Source of the DNA: Mesocentrotus franciscanus
Taxonomy: Eukaryota; Echinodermata; Echinoidea; Camarodonta; Strongylocentrotidae
Reading direction: 5' to 3'
Length of the DNA: 64,000 nucleotides
NCBI GenBank assembly: GCA_037976565.1
Contig: CP137666.1
Coordinates: 930,001-994,000 of the forward strand
Below the pieces are notes generated by a model that saw only the letters and a list, made by a program, of their open reading frames with translations, was not told the DNA's origin and did not search any database. The position numbers and the translations under genes were made by a program. This document shows, one piece after another, positions 10,346-22,904 of the stretch (positions within the stretch are counted from its first letter, which is position 1; each line of letters opens with the position of its first letter).

Positions 10346-11921
10346 GACCCCGTTCTCACTCACTTCCTAGACTGATCTAGGCTAGACCGATCCACTGGAT
10401 CACTGCAGAGGTACATGTACGCTTCGTTTATGTTCACACTCACAATCTAGACCGCTCTTGTTGCTATGGTAACAAAGGTCAGCGGGTCAAATATTTTGCG
10501 CTGAATTTAAAATCGAGTAGAGTGCCTCATCTTCTGCTATATTTTCTTATTTTTTATCATTCTCTTTTTCTGTTTTTCTTATGTTATTCTTTGTTTTTCC
10601 ATCCTTCATCTTCTTTTCTATCTTTGAAGTTTGAATTTTCTATTATTTATCATTTTCTCTTTCTGTCTTTCCTTATGTTAGTCTTTGTTTTTCCTTCTTT
10701 CACTTCTTGTTTCATTCATTTATTATTCTATCATTTTTTTCTTTCTATATTTCGTCATGTTATTCTTTGTTTTCCTTCTATCATTTCCTGTTTTTTCCAT
10801 CTTTCATCTTTTCTTCTATCTTTCCATTATCTATTCTTTATCATTTTCTCTTTCTGTCTTTCCTTATGTTATTCTTTTTTTTCTTCTATCATCTATGTTA
10901 TTGTTTGTTTTTATCGTTCTATCATTTTCTTCCTACCATTCCTTATGTTATTCTCTGTTTTTCCTTCTATCACCTTCACTTATGTTATTCATTGTTTGTA
11001 TTATTCTATTATTTTCTCTTCCAATCTTTCCTTATGCTATCCTTTGTTTCTTCCTATTATCAACTTCTCTTACAGTATGTTATTCTTTGTTTTTATCATT
11101 CTATCACTTTCTTTTTCTGTCTTTCCTTAAGTTATTCTTTGTTTCTTCCTTTTATCATCTTCTCTAATGTTATTCTTTGTTTTTCCTTCAATCACCTTCA
11201 CTTATATTATTCGTTATTTTTATTATTCTTTTATTTTCTCTTCCAATCTTTCCTTACGCTATCCTTTGTTTCATCCTTCTATCACCTTCCCTTATATTAT
11301 TCTTTGTTTTTATCATTCTATCACTTTCTCTTTCTGTCTTTCCTTATGTTATTCCTTGTTTCTTCCTTCTATCACCTTCTCTTAAGTTATTCTTTGTTTT
11401 TCCTTCTATCACCTTCTCTTATGTTATTCATTGTTTTTATTATTCTATTATTTTCTCCTCCTATCTTTCCTTATATACGCTATCCTTTGTTTCATCCTTC
11501 TATCATCTTCTCTTATGTTATTCTTTGTTTGTATCATTCTATCACTTTTTCTTTCTGTCTTTCCTTATGTTATTTTTTGTTTCTTTCTTCTTTCACCTTC
11601 TCTTATGTTATTCTATGTTGTTATCATTCTATAATTTTCTCTCTATCTTTCCTTATATTATTCTCTTATATTATTCTTGCCATAATCTCTTTCTCTCTTT
11701 CATTACTTTCCCACCAAAACACACTCACTTCCGGTTGATGTTCACACTGCAAGCTAGATCGGTCTGGGGCGATCTAGAAGCGGCCCGGTCCAGAAGACCA
11801 CATCGCGAGGTGGTCTTCTGGATCAATCTAGAAGATCGCTTTCTGGACCGCTTGTCTGTTCACACTCACAGTTAGATCGATCTAGCCTGGATCGGTCTAG
11901 GAAGTGAGTGGGAACAGGGTC
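10346..11921. mobile_element. 1.58-kb terminal-inverted-repeat element carrying a T-rich minisatellite
   Basis: The left end GACCCCGTTCTCACTCACTT and the right end AAGTGAGTGGGAACAGGGTC are inverted copies. Similarity continues inward through words of the type CCTAGACCGATCCAGGCTAGA and GTTCACACTCACA. A 3-bp CTA flanks both sides (10343-10345 and 11922-11924), which may be the target duplication. The centre (about 10530-11700) is a variable minisatellite of units such as TTATTCTTTGTTTTTCCTTC with TATCACCTTCTCTTATG. No transposase is visible, so it is non-autonomous. The long Phe/Leu/Ser frames inside are not genes. Confidence 0.75.
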
Positions 11922-11924
11922 CTA

Positions 11925-13738
11925 TAGTAAGGGAGCCATGATTCATACACTTAAAGGGACTCTATAACATTGTTCAGATGAGAGAAAATGGTGCTAAGGT
12001 AGTGACTTCAATGCTAGATGTACAATTAAAGATAATCTGAAAGTTTCAGTGAAAACAGACCATTATTATTGATAAAAAATTGGGAAAAACTTATCTGGTC
12101 GATTCCTTAATTCTCCAAACTATATTATTATAATTAAATTCAACTTTAGGTGAATGTATATATAATATCGTCACAAAGCAATGAATTGGCTCTACATACC
12201 ATTCCAAACATTTAAGCGTCAAAAGATTTTTAAAGCCTGTCGTATGTCTTATTTTCATGGAAAACGGTTGGGATAATTTGAAAAATTGGTTGGGAGAATT
12301 TACTGTCAGAGGGAGTTACACATAACGCCTTCAAAGAAAAACATAAATATCTACATGTATGTGGTTTGAGACTTTGTTCACGATTTTGTGCATGTTAAAG
12401 GGTTAGTACAGTAGAAGGAATATAATACGGTCAGTAAAATTTCATGAAAAATTAGGCAGTTTTTTCATCAACCTTCAACAATGTTACTGGTTCACTTTAA
12501 GCATTTGGAGCTTTATTTTTCAAATGAAAAACAAATCAACATTGATTTTCTCCATGTATTATTGCTATATTATAAATCAAAATATGGGTACATTAAAGGT
12601 ACATGTACTATGTCCCATTTGCAGGCCAAAAAAATGAAAAGGTTAAATTCCAACGGCATTTGAAAGACATATACTAATTTAGAACTTCCCTAAAAAAAGG
12701 GGGGCTTGAAAATGTCTTTAAGTGGGAAAATAATGACTATTAGTTGTCAAATCGACTCAGGAGCTATAGAGCCAGTAAGTAATAGTCTGATTTTTCAGAC
12801 CATTGTACCGAATGGTCGTACGTTTTATGCTGTGCAAAGATTCAATCAGTTTAATTTTGGCCATTACAAGAAGTGGGTTATTGATGTAAATACATGCTCA
12901 TGTACCTTTTACAGTATGTTATTACCAAAGATGAAAAAAGGCCAGTCAGTCACTCAATAGTGTCTGACAGTGAAGTCTAGCAAGTAAACGGGTTTCTTTG
13001 CATAATTTGAATATTAGGACACTGCTAACGTTTAACTTTCACAGATAGGACATACATACATATTCATAATTCCTGCAAAGTTCTACAGAATTTGATGGTG
13101 GCTGCAAAAGTGACATACCGGGTAGTATCTTTAAATCCTAAAAATTATGTATATACATATTTTGGGGGTAAAAATCGCATTTTTGCAACATCTGCCTTAA
13201 AGGCATTGTTTAATAATGTTAAATCTGAGATGTACGGCCCTATGTGTTATCAGTGTCTGTGATATGGTGTAATAGTAGTATAATACATAAGCCCTAAAAA
13301 AATTGTGCTTCAAAATGATCAAGAAGTGCCTCAAAAAAGTAAAAATCTTTGAGTGACCGGTTGTACCATACTCGTTTTCCCCAATAGACTGTAGTGTTAT
13401 GAAAACCGTTAGGAAAACGCAAAATTTGATTTCAATTTCCAATCATAAATATATTGATAATCAGACAGGCGATCGGCTTGTAAAAGTCAGAGGGTTCCTG
13501 ACTGACCTAAAGGTTTATAATTATTATTGCAGCATTCTGAGCTAAATCCAGGATTTTGTTTCAGAATCTGAGACAAAGTTACCCAATATCTTTAAGCACC
13601 TTAATTCAAACAGCGTGAACAAAATCCTTATCACTACCACTCGTATATGTATGAATGTTCTTCAAAGTGAGGTGGGGGGTGGTGGGCTAAAGTTTAGGAT
13701 TAGGTAGAGCAAAGCAAAGCAAAATGAAGCGTAAAGTT
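11925..13738. other. No gene seen
   Basis: AT-rich sequence. An 84-codon plus frame at 12706-12960 contains a CSC motif but no recognisable domain, and it has no splice or promoter context. Nothing here is supported as a feature. Confidence 0.4.
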
Positions 13739-14010
13739 GTGTGGGGTCCAGGGGCAAAGCCCCAGTGGGTGTCAAGGAGCGGAGCCTCATGAAGCTCAGA
13801 GGTTTTAGGCATCTAATTACGGATAGCTGAGCATATTTTGATTCCTAATTTCTACACTTGCATGCAGCTCACTTATTGGAGTGGGGTCCAGGGGGCAGAG
13901 CCCCCAAAAGCTCAGGGGTTTAGGCATTTATAATCGGTCAGTTGAGTAACCAGGGACCCGTGTTAGGGCTTTAGGAGGGGTCCACGGGGCAGAGCCCAGG
14001 GAACCTCGGG
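13739..14010. repeat. Three dispersed copies of a GGGGTCCAGGGGC-AGAGCCCC hairpin unit
   Basis: Near 13743, 13883 and 13978 the sequence repeats a GTGGGGTCCAGGGG word followed by its own complement (GGGGCAAAGCCCC and variants). The first two are followed by GAAGCTCAGAGGTTTTAGGC or a similar tail. The unit is about 110-140 bp. It is probably part of a dispersed repeat family. Confidence 0.55.
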
Positions 14011-14670
14011 GACAAATCATGCCATTTCAACAACATTTATATGTCATTGGTATTGAATTAAAAGTAAACCAAATTTGAATTTCATTTGGGAAAAACTGGC
14101 CCCAAAGCTTCCTCCCCATCAGTACGTAATGCAAGTATGCATAGTGAATGAGAGGGTGAAGGTGACGGAAGTGACTACCCTCTCACAGTTTTTGACGTTT
14201 TGTTGTATTAAAAAATTACATTCATTAGCAAAACTATAGTATAAAAACAAGCAATATAATTTTCCACACTTCAGTTTTCTGTGTATTGTACATTTTAGAG
14301 GATATTATGCAAGGAAGCGGAGCTCCTGAGTGTGAAGATTTTTGAATTTGTATTTTTGTAAACGCTGCACTCTAGGGTTGTGCAGAGCCTAAAAGTGTGT
14401 TGCAGTATTTAGTCAGTATTTGCTATGCATTTTTTGTGTGCACTTTTTCAAATTTTGAGGGTGGGGGACGATTTTCCTTAACAAATTGAGGAGGGACTTG
14501 ATTTCCGTCCCCTGGGATCGCCGCCTTTGATACCATGCGTGTTACGAAAATGTCCGTAAAGGGTACTTTTCACGCACCAAAGTGTGGCTCGTAGTAAACC
14601 AAAGACCGTTTTACACATCTGTTTTAGAGGTGTTTTCAAAAGGAGGGATCATGTATATGCGTTCCCTAAT

Positions 14671-14996
14671 TCGTCATGGGCATGGAAATGAGAGAAACAT
14701 CTATGAAAGAAAGATGTTAATATGAAAAAGAAAGAATACATAAATGGAATTACATAGAAAAGAAGATAGATGAATGAGAGGGAAAATAACAAGAGTAATA
14801 CTTTAGGCTTAGCTCTAGGAGTAGTCAAAGTCAAATGGGGGTTTCAATTTTAGAAGACGAGTTTTCGTCATGAGCATGGAAATGAGAGAAACATCTACAG
14901 TATGAAAGAAAGATGTGAATATGAAAAAGAAAGAATACATAAATGGAATTACATAGAAAAGAAGATAGATGAATGAGAGGGAAAATAACAAGAGTA
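14671..14996. repeat. Direct duplication, about 125 bp, offset 194
   Basis: The stretch beginning TCGTCATGGGCATGGAAATG at 14671 recurs at 14865 with few differences and runs to CAAGAGTAA in both copies. Near identity suggests a recent local duplication. The minus-strand frames across it are shadows. Confidence 0.8.
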
Positions 14997-15061
14997 AATG
15001 AGAGATAGAAGTGTGTGTGTGGAGGAGGAGTGACAACGGCAATTTAAACGGGATAACCTCG

Positions 15062-15610
15062 CTATCAATAAGGATCATTATTCATTAGGGTTGCTATTCA
15101 TAATGCACTTCTACCATATACCAGCAAACTGCTATTCATATCGTAAAAACAGGTTGCTATTTAGAATATAAATAAGGACCACTATCTACAAGGTCACTAT
15201 TCGGAAAGGGACATAACAATGACTATTCATAGTTCGGATAAAGGACCAATATTCATAAGGTCACTAGTCACTATTCATAATATACAGACCCCTTTGCTGA
15301 ATTATGAACATCAAAACCCTCATTCTTTTTATATGAATAGCGCACCTTTGTTCTATTATGAATAACACCCCCTTTACTCCTTTAGGAATAGCGACCTATT
15401 GAAAAATTCAGTAGCCCCTTTCAAAATTATGAATAGCAACCTCAATAGTATTGTGAATAGCGACCCTTTTATCATTGAATTGCGACCCCTTATTTCTAAT
15501 ATGAATTATTTATTTGTGATAAAGACCCTTATAAATAGTGATCCCATATTTTAGTTGGGAACAGTGAACCTTATGAATAGAGAGATTTACGTGTAATGAT
15601 CCTTGTGAAT
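15062..15610. repeat. Mirrored array of short CTATTCATAA-type repeats
   Basis: In the first half (15062-15290) words such as GCTATTCATAA, ACTATTCATAAGGTC and GGACCACTATTC recur at irregular intervals of roughly 20-35 bases. In the second half (15295-15610) the complement, TTATGAATAGCAACC or GAATAGCGACC, recurs instead. The strand switch lies near 15290. The whole could fold as an imperfect hairpin. Confidence 0.65.
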
Positions 15611-15689
15611 AGCCAGCGGGCCCTCATTTTTGAAGGAAATTTTGATTACTTGAGTGGCCTCGTTGATAGGAACTTTAAATCTTTAATTC

Positions 15690-16130
15690 TTATCACACAA
15701 CCAGGGGTAATTCTTTTGTAGAATATAAAACATAAAGATAAGAAAAGAATGAAATTAAGAAATAACAAAATAAGCAAGACAGAAATGAAAATAAAAAAGG
15801 ATGAAAAACAAAAGATGAAGATGAAGAAGAAGGAAAAAAATATATTAACAAAAGGACAAGTACAAAGAGGAGACGATATAGAAGGATAAAAACGATAGCC
15901 GCTGACAGGTAAAAAAAAAAGATAGAATTATGAAAACAGGAAAATGAAGAAAGATCGAAGAAAGCTATAGGTGATAGAATATGATGACAACAAAAATAAC
16001 ATCCTGAAAGATACTGAAACATAGAGATATATATAGAAAAAGAACATAAAGAGAAAGAAAGACAAAATCGCAAGAATGAAAGCAAAAAATAATATGAGGA
16101 AATATAGGAAATGATATGATAGGGAAACAT
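15690..16130. repeat. Purine-rich A/G low-complexity stretch
   Basis: The plus strand is dominated by AAGAAAA, GATGAAGA and AGAAAGA runs. The long minus frame of Phe, Ser and Leu across it is a composition artefact. Confidence 0.6.
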
Positions 16131-16229
16131 ATAGGCCCTGCTGATAATGAAATATTAAAAGAAACAATGTAAATTGATCGATTAAACCAAACAATACCAA
16201 CGAAAGAGCTTCTCTCGAACTGTAGCTTC

Positions 16230-17960
16230 TGTGATATTGGAGATAGGTAAGGCGAAAGAAAGGCCTCAACAGTGACCTTGATGGGATGGTAGTGACTATG
16301 CCTACGAAGTTTGAAAGAAATTGGGATAGGGGAAAGAACCTAGAAAGGGCTCGCAAGCACTGCGTGCAAAACCAATGGGATTTAGTGCATGTTCGTCATT
16401 GCAATCAAGATCGTTCTGGGGCCAAAAGCGTGAACCCGATATGCCCCATAGACAATGCGTGTAATGCATGGGCGGAAAACGTACAGAATCTGTATTATGA
16501 CCAGAGTTAAATTGTTTTTTCTCTCTCTTTATGTCTCTTTATGGGCCGTATTTGGTATCATTAGAAAGAGGATTTCATGGTTGTTATTGTAAACAACTCT
16601 CTTTTTTTCTATGATAATCCTATCGAAACACGTGATGTCAAATAGATTTATAGGACAAAATGGCGTCTTAAATGGCCCCATTGACCAATTTCAAAAATCC
16701 GCCACGAGGTGCCCTGCGTATTGCAACTCGGCATGTCACTGCAAATTTTCAAGGAAAAAAAAGGACGTTTAAGGGGCGAAAAGCAGTCTGAAAAAATGAC
16801 GTCATAGCCGATACGTGTTAGATTCGTGCGGAAACTCGGTGCAATTCGTGTAGTGACCTTTGTTTAAATGCGATTTATTCACAATTTTCTGTGTGAACAT
16901 ATACTATACTCATTCGAAAGGGCACTTTATTGCGGTCAGTTTGACACCATTGTTATCTTCGCGCAATGTATTGCACGCATTAAACGCGCTATTACGTAAT
17001 GCATAGTAAATTCATCATTTTGGGCGATAACTTTGCGCTGACACGTTCAAATTTTACCAAACTTGGCAGACAGTTGTCACGTATATGGATACATATGTCT
17101 GCCAAGTTTCATTGATGTAGGTATAAAGATCGCCAATTTAGAGCAAGTTGAAGTTATTTCTCAATTTTCTTGAAAATGGCGAATTTGGAGGGCATTTTTC
17201 GCAAAGTCGGTCAGTGTTAGGGTATATAATTTGTGTATGGCTGGAAAGGGCATATGTTCAAGTATCTAAATCCAAAAAAGGGTACGGGTCTGCCAAGCCA
17301 TGATGGAGATACGGCCATAGAAAGAAAGCCAATTCACTGAACTTTAGAGGGCGCTATTTATGTTTTGCATAGCCATTGGAGTGTAAAATTTGGCATGGCT
17401 ATGTGCAATTATGAAATAAAGATACTGCGAGAAGATGAGACGGAACAGAATTGGTTAAAGAAAGTTATTGCAATTTTTAGATTTGTAGGGGTCTATTTTT
17501 CAAGAATTTGAGAGATTGTTGACGGAGTCGGTTTCAGATTTGAATTTTGACTATGAAGATGGCATTTTGAAGGTCAAGTTATATGTCGCAGATGAAAGAA
17601 CATCTCTTAGACTATCTAAAGGAATTTGTTAGAAGTTTGTAGGATCTAGGATAGTGGAGATAGGAAGGAATGAAGAAAGGCCTTAAAATGGACCAGAAAC
17701 GGACAAAATGGCGCCTGGATGGTTATGCATGAGTGATTTCGAAAATCGAAAAAGTAGGTGACCTTGATGATATATCAGAGATTACGCCTACAAAATTTGA
17801 AAGGAAAAGGACTTGAAGAAAGTACCTAACTAGGAATAACAAGCACTACGTGCAAAACGAATGGGATTTCCGGACGATAAGGATAAGTATATTAATGGGG
17901 CAGAATGTGAACGAAAACAAGGCAATGACGAAGGTCGTCATTGCAAAAAGACAAATTGGG
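16230..17960. repeat. Unrecognised sequence bounded by diverged direct repeats
   Basis: Text around 16230-16440 recurs in diverged form at 17645-17960. Matching parts include AGATAGGTAAGG/AGATAGGAAGGA, GAAAGGCCT, GTGACCTTGATG, GCCTACGAAGTTTGAAAG, AAGCACTGCGTGCAAAACCA and a GTCGTCATTGCAA word. The interval has no long open frame. It could be a long-decayed element or two copies of a repeat family. Confidence 0.4.
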
Positions 17961-18496
17961 AGGTCACCGTCACATAAATGCCATTTAATCTTGTCACCAC
18001 ACTACATCGGTATGGCTTGCGTTAAAAAACCTGGCACAAAACCTCATTTTTGCCTACCCCGTTTCTTATCATCAGGCGTAAGCGGCCGCTGGCTTTCAGA
18101 TTTTGGCACCTATATACATTATACAGTCACAATTCGATGGAGGGGCCCTAGCAAAAGTAAAAAGAAAGATGGGCCTCCACCCCTGGCCAAAAAAAAAACA
18201 GTTAAAAAAGATGGTAACCCCCCACCCACTGAGCGAAAATAACGGTCGGCGTGGTTTCAAATTTCCAGGGGCAAATTTTTTTTTAGTGCTCAATAACCCC
18301 GCCCCATCTGTGCGAGAAAAAAAAAAAAAACGGTAATATGAATATGTTTATTTGTGTACGAATCATGGTGGAGTACAAATCTATATTACACTACTCTAGA
18401 TACACCTGTTCAACCTTTCTCTGACCTTGGCTTTCTTTCTACACTTTAGTTATGGTGGTGGTTATTTTACCTGACTGCTAAGAAAGCATAAATGCT

Positions 18497-18657
18497 TGTT
18501 AGTAAGCAACCAGAGGACCGACGGCTTTAGGTCGTCTCCGATGGACCTGGTAATGAGGATTAATGCCTTACCAAAGGGCACTAGCGCATCGACTTGGTTT
18601 CGACCCTTGGTCGCCGGATTACGAGACCACTGCTCTACCAACTGAGCTATCGCGCCT
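18497..18657 (-). mobile_element. tRNA-derived SINE
   Basis: On the minus strand from 18657 the sequence starts GGCGCGATAGCTCAGTTGGT with a perfect RNA polymerase III A box (18638-18649). An anticodon-loop-like CTCGTAA and a damaged B box (GGTCGAAACC) follow. Past the tRNA part is a body with the core ACCAGAGGACCGACGGC, read on the plus strand. The B box has lost a base and the acceptor ends do not pair, so this is a SINE and not a working tRNA gene. A relative lies at 29640-29815. Confidence 0.75.
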
Positions 18658-18659
18658 CC

Positions 18660-19954
18660 TCATAGCCCAAGTGTGTGCATACCTGGCAGGAATTGGCCAT
18701 CACTTTCAGATCTACCGAACTATGCAAGTGCAAAATTAACCCTTTCAGAATTCAGGCCCGGAATAATTTTTAGGGATACATCAATTACATATTGTTCTTC
18801 AAAATTGGAAACAGTCATATTTATCTTTTATTGCTAGTTTTGCTACATTGTTAAAATAAAATGTTGTGTCTCTGAAAATCATATTGATATATGCCAAGAA
18901 TGTTGTCAAAAAATAGAAAAATTGCCAATTTTGATAGAAAAAGAATAATTTTGAATCCCTGAAGTTCGGAGCATGTTGCCAACTTCAGGATTTTAAAGCT
19001 TACATTTCCTTTAAAAAATCCTGGCATCAAAAGCAATAGATTCATGAAACAAAAATAGTGTAGTGATTCAGCCCAGGCCAGTATGGCTCTCACACATATG
19101 TACGTATGTGTGCGTGAGTGCCGCATTCCGCGGCACTCGCAGAATTGTCTTCATGGCCGGGTCCAGTTTTGGACCGCGCCAGACTTGAACTGAACTGGAT
19201 GAAAGCAACACCTGCCTAGTCCAGTTCCCCGAGAGTCCACGTAGATAACTAAGTGCGCACCGAACGGAGCTCCGGCATCGCACGAATACTGCAGCTTCAG
19301 ATACAAGCGTCGAACGTACAGCTAGTTTATGGTAGGATTAATCCTTTATTCTTATAGTAGATCTATTCCCCCTTAATTAGTAGTTTATAGTTAAGTAGTA
19401 AGTTCTTAACCGCTCAAAACACTACAATAGATAGTCTGTGCATAAATTTCTGCCCTTTCTAAGTTTCTACTCATGCATATCTGGCATATACTTTAGGGCT
19501 CTGATTCTGAATCATGAGCCAAAGTTTTTGCCAAACCACAAAATGTGGAACAATTGTCGCAAAAGGATCAGCTTATACTTAGTCCGGCATCTGTGTATAC
19601 AGAAGGTTGACAAATGTCATTCAAAAAAAGTTATACTGTAGTGAAACCAGAAAATAAGAATGCTGGAATAAGTGTATAATACAGTTCAAAATTATTCTGC
19701 TTTATTAAAACTCAGGCAAAATATCAAACAAAATAGAACAGGCAGTCTAAATGACTTTCTCTATTGGCAATCTTGCCACTCCCTACTGAGTACTACTACT
19801 GCCACTGGTACATCTCATCTCTACATGCCCTAGTCTATCTGCATCGGGCCAATACACAAGGCGCCTTTCTTTTGGCATGTTAAATCCAGACACACAAGTC
19901 TACCAGTACCAGTACAATACATTTGCATCACATAAATAATAGGTAAATCTACCA
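18660..19954. other. No gene seen; small hairpins only
   Basis: Palindromic words occur at about 19091-19112 (CACACATATGTACGTATGTGTG) and 19117-19139 (GAGTGCCGC...GCGGCACTC). No supported exon was found. Confidence 0.4.
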
Positions 19955-20171
19955 CCTGACTGCATGCCTGGTTGCTATGCCAGGCGATCAGACATGCAAG
20001 TCAGGCAGACATCAAACAAAAGCAACAAAGTCATTTCAATACAAATCTACTTGAGTAATAATCTGAGTATTTCCTGACTGCATGCCTGGTTGCTAAGCTA
20101 AGTCAGGTTACCAGGCCAGGCATGCAAGTCAGGCAGACATCAAACAAAAGCTACAAAGTCATTTCATTACA
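19955..20171. repeat. Tandem pair of about 95-bp hairpin repeats
   Basis: Two copies (19955-20046 and 20073-20171) begin CCTGACTGCATGCCTGGTTG and end ACAAAGTCATTTCA. Inside each, CCTGACTGCATGCCTGG is answered by a CCAGGC...GCAAGTCAGG complement, so each copy folds on itself. Confidence 0.75.
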
Positions 20172-21229
20172 ATACCATTGCAGTATATCTTAAGTAACTA
20201 GTATTGTAGTAGAGACAAGGTCCTATATCTAGTCATCTACTAGTAGCTAGCCCTGCGCTCCACGCCGCCCAAGCAATAGGCATAGCCAGGCCCAGGGCTC
20301 CGGCTATGAAGCAGCCAATGGACAGTACATACAGCTATATACAGTGCACTTCACTGCCACTGGTATGACTGGTGTATTAAGTGTCAAAAGAAATCTTTTT
20401 ACGATCTTCCATAATCAAATGAGAGATCGTAGAAAGAAAGTAAAAATTACCCGGCTACACATTTTATATTTCGAATAATATAAATCAAATTTACCTGTTA
20501 AAATGTCGTGCAAAGAAAGCAACCTGACCAGTGACAGCGTCTTACTAAGGTAAATGTTTACATTCAGACCTTATAAAGAGATAAGATTTCGGAGAGGGTT
20601 TAGTCATAGTCACTAAGCACGTAACCTATCAGTAGTAGTCCAAGCAACATACCAAGTAAATAATTATGTACATGTTTGATGTTTTCATGTGTTAACCCAT
20701 GGTAGCCAACTACAAAGAAATCCCCCTTGAAGTATGAGCGTTTTCTAAAATCCGCATTTCTTTCTCTTTTTCAATTCTAGCATGGATATACTGTGTTGCT
20801 ATAGCCATGATAGGCAGGCCCTATAGGCTATACCTGCAGCTATAGTCACGGATAGCTGTTTTCCCACTTTCCTCTTCAAAATTTAGTTTTGAACAAGTAG
20901 TCCTTTGCCTGAAAAATCATTCCTTGAAAATGTTTTAATGATTTCTGAGCAACCTAGCTATCTTTGTTCCCGTGCAAAATTGGACTTTCAAAAGATGGAA
21001 TAAGTTATCTAATATCATGAGCTTCAGCAACACGACCCAATTATACTACGGAATGTACCAACAGATAATTGTCTTTGAAACATAAGCTCGCTGGCAAGGC
21101 AATTATAATTGATTTTTATTATTATGAAAGCACAGGGTATTATGACCGGTCATTGCGATGAATGCGCCCGTGAAGAGTCTAGGCGATTTGTAGATTACCT
21201 GTAATGCCTACCGCGCGCCGTATCCGGAT
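20172..21229. other. No gene seen
   Basis: Low-information intergenic sequence. No supported exon, RNA gene or repeat was found. Confidence 0.4.
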
Positions 21230-21234
21230 CCCTT

Positions 21235-21645
21235 CCCCTGGACATTCACCCCCGGATAAGTGGGATAACCACCCCCAGTCAACTACCCCTAGGACAACAT
21301 ACCCCCTAGGGAAATCACCCTCTAGGACGACTACCCCCGGGATAACTACCCCCTAGGATAGTTGCATGTCCGGGGGGTAGTTGTCCTAGAGGATGGTTGT
21401 AGTAGGGGGTAGAGTGTCCTAGGGGGTAGTTGTCCGGGGGGTAGTTGTCCGGGGGTAGTTGTCCTAGGGAGTAGTTTCCTAGGGGGTATTTGTCTGGGGT
21501 TAGTTGTCCGGGGGTAGTTGTCCTGGGGGTAGTCGTCGTAGAGGGTGGTTGCCCTAGGGGGTAGTTGTCCTAGGGGTAGTTGACTCCGGGGGGTGGTTAT
21601 CGGGGGTGGATGTCCCGAGGGGTAGGTGTCCTAGAACCGCCCACC
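21235..21645. repeat. Mirrored minisatellite, unit about 16-17 bp (GGGGGTAGTTGTCCTA)
   Basis: From about 21245 to 21362 the array runs as ACTACCCCCTAGGACA-type units. It then flips near 21366 and continues to 21640 as GGGGGTAGTTGTCCTA units. The two halves are inverted complements built from the same short unit, and the array can form a large hairpin. It is closely related in unit sequence to the array at 22905-23370. Confidence 0.85.
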
Positions 21646-22904
21646 GCACACGCTGGCCTACATGTAGTACTTTACTAGTAGGCCTATCAATTTTGTAGCA
21701 GGGAGATGTCACTTTAAGTCACATCTCCCGAGCACGACCATCCTGTGATCCGATGTCCGAAGAAATGGCAATTAATTGTAGGCCTATTAGATAGAAAATC
21801 TAAACAATTCACCACCTTCTTGATTTAGCTTCTGTAACTGTATGAAAAAAATACTAACTACTGGCCTTTTAGTGCAGTGTGTTCTTCTAGTCAGAATAAA
21901 AGCCGAATCGGCTTCAAATCGTAGACAATCGCACTATAATAACAATAGGGGTCTGCCATCACCACGATTCTGATCCGATTTAGCTTTTCCTCACTCTTCC
22001 AAAGAAACATGAAATCCCATGAAATATAGATTTTCTTCATCATGACACTATTCAGATCCTCGGTCATTAAAATTGTAGCCTCCTACGATGCCCCCAAAAT
22101 CGGCGAAAAATCGTAGACCAATTTATCGTACGGCGCCTAGGGCAAATGTAATCTAGGCATATTACAATCATCCAGGCAACCAACAAGCTTTACTTTCATC
22201 TCTATATAAAAACTCCATCATATCCCCATTTTATTTTACTACGGTCCTTAATTTTCAAGTAACTGGCAAACCCGGCCGGGCTGGCAAACGAAATATTTTA
22301 TTCATTGAATTAAAGGAATTATGTTGAACTTGAGAGAGGAGGAGTCTGACCAAAAGCAGACACTCGATTAGAATAGCCGGGGAAGTTGAGAATAAATGAA
22401 AGAGAAATAGGGTAACAGATGAAAAAGTATGATTGCCGCGGCCGGAGGAAAGAAGCATTTGAGAGGAGAGGAAAAGCGTTTTACTTCATAGATATGGATC
22501 ATAATTATGGGGCCTATATAACGAGAGAGAGAGAAGGGAAAGAAGAGAGGACTAAAGGCCAAGGAAAGATGAAGCCAATTGAAAATTCTTGAATTTTATT
22601 TTTGTGGAGGTGACTCGATAGCAGAAAGAGAGAGCTGAGCAAAGATTGGAGGAAAGAGAGAGAGAGAGAGAGAGCAACTGCGTGGACAGGGGGGCTGGGG
22701 CGGTCCCTCCACAAATTTCTGGTGCACCCCCCCTCCCCACTTGATATGCCTCTTCATTAAAAATAGAAAACGTTAAGTAACCTGCATAAGCTCTGTCATG
22801 CACTAACATGTCAAGTTCTTATACATCAAATAGCATTTTTATTGTGTTTTGCTTTCGCTTTGCGCCCTTGCAGAATACACAATGATTTATAGTACTAACT
22901 TCCC

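Noticed and set aside
10522..11875. Open frames of 160-343 codons, rich in Phe, Leu, Ser and Tyr, resembling membrane proteins
   Set aside because: They overlap in all three frames of one strand across a pyrimidine-rich minisatellite. The composition comes from the repeat, and no domain or splice context exists.
12706..12960. 84-codon plus frame with a CSC motif, considered as a SWIM zinc-finger remnant
   Set aside because: The third Cys and the His of SWIM are missing, and there is no transposase context or splice support.
18592..18657. Functional tRNA gene, minus strand, CGT anticodon
   Set aside because: The A box is perfect but the B box has lost a base, the acceptor ends do not pair, and a SINE body follows.
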